In this document: piece by piece, positions 4,975 to 6,610 of the stretch
Layout of the letters: every line of letters starts with the position of its first letter
Position numbering within the stretch: position 1 is the first letter of the stretch
Assembly: GCA_902782955.1 (NCBI GenBank)
Contig: CACZPD010000129.1
Location: 1 to 6,610, forward strand
Origin: an uncultured Erysipelotrichaceae bacterium
GTDB lineage: Bacteria > Bacillota_I > Bacilli_A > Erysipelotrichales > Erysipelotrichaceae
DNA length: 6,610 nucleotides
Direction: 5' to 3'
Notes under the pieces: model-generated
The model's input: the letters and a program-made list of their open reading frames with translations, nothing else
What the model was told of the DNA's origin: nothing
Database searches by the model: none
Translations under genes and position numbers: made by a program

Positions 4975-5547
4975 TTAAACCAGTCCGTTCAGGGCCGTGA
5001 AAGCAAGTGCCATGATCGCGGCGATAATGAATGCGATCGGATTGCCTTCAAAAGCGGCAGGAACGTCGTTTCCTTCCAGCCGTTCACGGATCGTTGCGAA
5101 GATAACCAGCATTAACATGAATCCGACCGGTACGGCAATGGAGTTGACACATGTTTCGATAAAGTTGTAACCCTGTGCGACGTTGTCCAGTGCTACATGC
5201 AGGACAGCACAGTTTGTTGTGATCAGAGGAAGATAGATACCGAGTGATTTATACAGGCTTGGCGAATTCTTCTTGATGAACATTTCCGTAAACTGGACAA
5301 ATGCCGCAATGAGAAGAATAAAGCAGATCAGTTTCATATAATCCAGACCCAGCGGTGCCAGGACGAACTGGTACAGCAGCCAGGATAATACGGAAGCGCC
5401 GAAGATAACGAAGATGACCGCAAGGCCCATACCGACAGCCGATTTGACACGGGTGGATACACCCATGAACGGGCACATGCCGATAAATTTTGCGAGAATA
5501 ATATTATTGATGAGCGTCGCGCTCAGAAATAACGTTAACAGATTCAT
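4975..5547 (-). CDS. rnfA: Rnf complex subunit A
   Basis: An integral membrane subunit of the ion-translocating ferredoxin:NAD+ oxidoreductase. The 190 residues are full length and nearly all hydrophobic, consistent with six membrane segments. Family signatures are NNIILAKFIGMCPFMGVS near the N-terminus and YLPLITTNCAVLHVAL in the middle. C25 and C113 are the two cysteines that, with the matching pair in RnfE, hold the intramembrane [2Fe-2S] cluster in this family and in its NqrE homologue. Both halves (N- and C-terminal) show the inverted repeat relation known for RnfA/RnfE. The ribosome binding site AAAGGAGGG (5564-5556) lies in the end of rnfE, and two bases separate the genes. NqrE is the alternative name in Na+-NQR complexes; the rnfB-type gene downstream favours Rnf. 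Confidence 0.93.
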   Translation of the reverse strand: MNLLTLFLSATLINNIILAKFIGMCPFMGVSTRVKSAVGMGLAVIFVIFGASVLSWLLYQFVLAPLGLDYMKLICFILLIAAFVQFTEMFIKKNSPSLYKSLGIYLPLITTNCAVLHVALDNVAQGYNFIETCVNSIAVPVGFMLMLVIFATIRERLEGNDVPAAFEGNPIAFIIAAIMALAFTALNGLV

Positions 5548-5549
5548 CC

Positions 5550-6206
5550 TTATTTCCCTCCTTTGTCATCAGCTGTAACTTTGTTTTTATACGCTGCACA
5601 TGCGGCTGCGAGAACCGCAAATGTCAGGAAGGCACCGGTCTGTGTCGTCATGAAGGAAAACACGAAGTTCTCCGGAATGAGACGGACCGCGAAGATCTCG
5701 GCACCGGTGAAAGGATTGGACAGACTGAGAATGCCTGTACCTAAGATCTGACGGATCAGTGACATAACGAATAAGCTGATGGTATATGAGATACCCATCA
5801 TCAGACCGTCTTTGGCACTGGCGCCGACAGGATTGAGGGAAGCATAAGCTTCTGCCCTTCCGAGAATGATGCAGTTGACAACGATCAGTGCGATAAATTC
5901 ACCAAGGGCACCGTACAGATCCGGTGTAAACGCCTGCATGGTCATTTCAACGATCGTAACGAGCGTCGCGATGATTACGATGTATACCGGGATGTGAATA
6001 TCATCCGGTGTGATATTTCTGACACTTGATACCAGAATATTGGACAGGATCAATACGATCGTTACGGCAATTCCCATGCCGATCGCATTATTGATATTGG
6101 TCGAGATCGCCAATGTGGAACAGATACCCAGATATAATCCGAATACCGGGTTTTCAATGATCAGCTGTGAACCGAAGCCCAGTTTCTTTTCCTTGTTTTC
6201 ACTCAT
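5550..6206 (-). CDS. rnfE: Rnf complex subunit E
   Basis: An integral membrane subunit, paralogous to RnfA. The 218 residues hold about six membrane segments between a charged N-terminus (MSENKEKK) and a charged C-terminus (KVTADDKGGK). Signatures are ENPVFGLYLGICSTLA, with C29, and IALIVVNCIILGRAEAYAS, with C112. These two cysteines complete the intramembrane [2Fe-2S] site with RnfA C25 and C113. The gene has GGAGG at 6218-6214, overlapping the rnfG stop codon, with the ATG seven bases beyond, so translation is coupled to rnfG. Order G-E-A-B is the standard rnfCDGEAB order, implying rnfC and rnfD upstream, beyond the window edge. NqrD is the corresponding subunit in Na+-NQR. Confidence 0.93.
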   Translation of the reverse strand: MSENKEKKLGFGSQLIIENPVFGLYLGICSTLAISTNINNAIGMGIAVTIVLILSNILVSSVRNITPDDIHIPVYIVIIATLVTIVEMTMQAFTPDLYGALGEFIALIVVNCIILGRAEAYASLNPVGASAKDGLMMGISYTISLFVMSLIRQILGTGILSLSNPFTGAEIFAVRLIPENFVFSFMTTQTGAFLTFAVLAAACAAYKNKVTADDKGGK

Positions 6207-6217
6207 TTGCTGACCTC

Positions 6218-6610
6218 CTATTTGCCGGCTTCTGCGAGAGCGGCCTGAGCCATAGCACGCAGAGCCTTGCTGGTTTCTGTTGCGCCGGATACAGCATCAA
6301 CTTCTGAATCCGATGTAATACCGATATAACGGGCGATATTGTCTGCTTCATAAGCGTCATCACCGACTCCGTCTTTATCATCTGCCGCATTTGTTACTTC
6401 GAATGCGGTAATGGTGCCTGCAGAAAGATCTACTGTGACCTCCGCTTCATTGTCAGGATTGAATCCTTTTGCCTTGCAGGCGTAGATAACTGTTGTGCCG
6501 TCATTTTCCTTTTCTTCGCAGACCGCGCCGGCACTGCTGAGATCTTCATCTTTCAGTGCTTTGGATACCGGTTCTTCCGGCTGTTCTTCTTCGGTTTTTT
6601 CAGCCGGTGC
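6218..6610 (-). CDS. rnfG: Rnf complex subunit G, C-terminal part (covalent FMN-binding domain)
   Basis: The final 130 residues of a gene that starts beyond the right edge; stop TAG at 6220-6218. The visible part begins with an acidic, proline-rich stretch (APAEKTEEEQPEEP), then a complete FMN_bind-type domain: VIYACKAKGFN, alternating strands ending in GTITAFEVTN, and the flavinylation motif VDAVSGATETS. The Thr of SGAT (codon 6280-6278) is the residue to which ApbE would attach FMN through a phosphoester. The domain acts on the outer face of the membrane, passing electrons between RnfD and the RnfA/E cluster. The ETPGLG motif usual in RnfG is replaced by KDGVGDDAY, a departure from the classic subunit. 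Its position directly before rnfE, whose ribosome binding site overlaps its stop, supports rnfG. The acidic linker leaves open a longer or multi-domain FMN protein. Confidence 0.83.
   Translation of the reverse strand, partial: APAEKTEEEQPEEPVSKALKDEDLSSAGAVCEEKENDGTTVIYACKAKGFNPDNEAEVTVDLSAGTITAFEVTNAADDKDGVGDDAYEADNIARYIGITSDSEVDAVSGATETSKALRAMAQAALAEAGK

Noticed and set aside
4546..5115. 189-codon plus-strand frame opposite rnfB, the small Cys protein and rnfA
   Set aside because: Spans three overlapping minus-strand genes with coupled starts; its sequence shows no protein family features.
1..6610. CRISPR array, insertion sequence or prophage
   Set aside because: No regularly spaced repeats, transposase motifs, terminal inverted repeats or phage genes were seen on either strand.

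Overview
The window looks like a chromosomal segment of an anaerobic member of the Bacillota, possibly Erysipelotrichales or a related gut lineage. The reasons are strong GGAGG-type ribosome binding sites, short T-tailed hairpin terminators, an acetyl-type MetA/MetY pair and an Rnf operon in the order G-E-A-B. The placement is an inference from gene style only; no 16S or other marker gene is present.

Left end (1-486): an AT-rich, gene-poor stretch of remnants. The minus strand carries a 40-codon reading frame with a good ribosome binding site (211-333). It runs into the out-of-frame C-terminal tail of a WYL-domain transcriptional regulator (62-244). A few codons of a possible plus-strand gene end at 78. 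A minus-strand tRNA-His gene follows (487-561), with its own promoter (576-604) and terminator (449-473).

Methionine block (656-2948, plus strand): metY (O-acetylhomoserine sulfhydrylase) and metA (homoserine O-acetyltransferase) lie 6 bases apart behind an extended -10 promoter and end at a hairpin terminator. Together they turn homoserine, acetyl-CoA and sulfide into homocysteine. MetA has Glu at residue 111, the acetyl-CoA specificity residue, which matches the acetyl ester used by MetY. The leader is too short for a SAM riboswitch or a T-box.

Middle (2948-4494, minus strand): two single-gene units. One encodes an orphan CpaB-like SAF-domain protein with an N-terminal membrane anchor. The other encodes an AIM24/TIGR00266-family protein with its own promoter and terminator.

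Right end (4491-6610, minus strand): the 3' part of an Rnf (ferredoxin:NAD+ oxidoreductase) operon. In transcription order it holds rnfG (C-terminal part, with the flavinylation motif), rnfE, rnfA, a 63-residue Cys-rich membrane protein, and a 93-residue RnfB reduced to its membrane anchor and first Fe-S motif. The ferredoxin-like domains that normally make up most of RnfB are absent, and a strong terminator closes the operon directly after the short gene. This reduced, apparently split RnfB module is the most unusual thing in the window.
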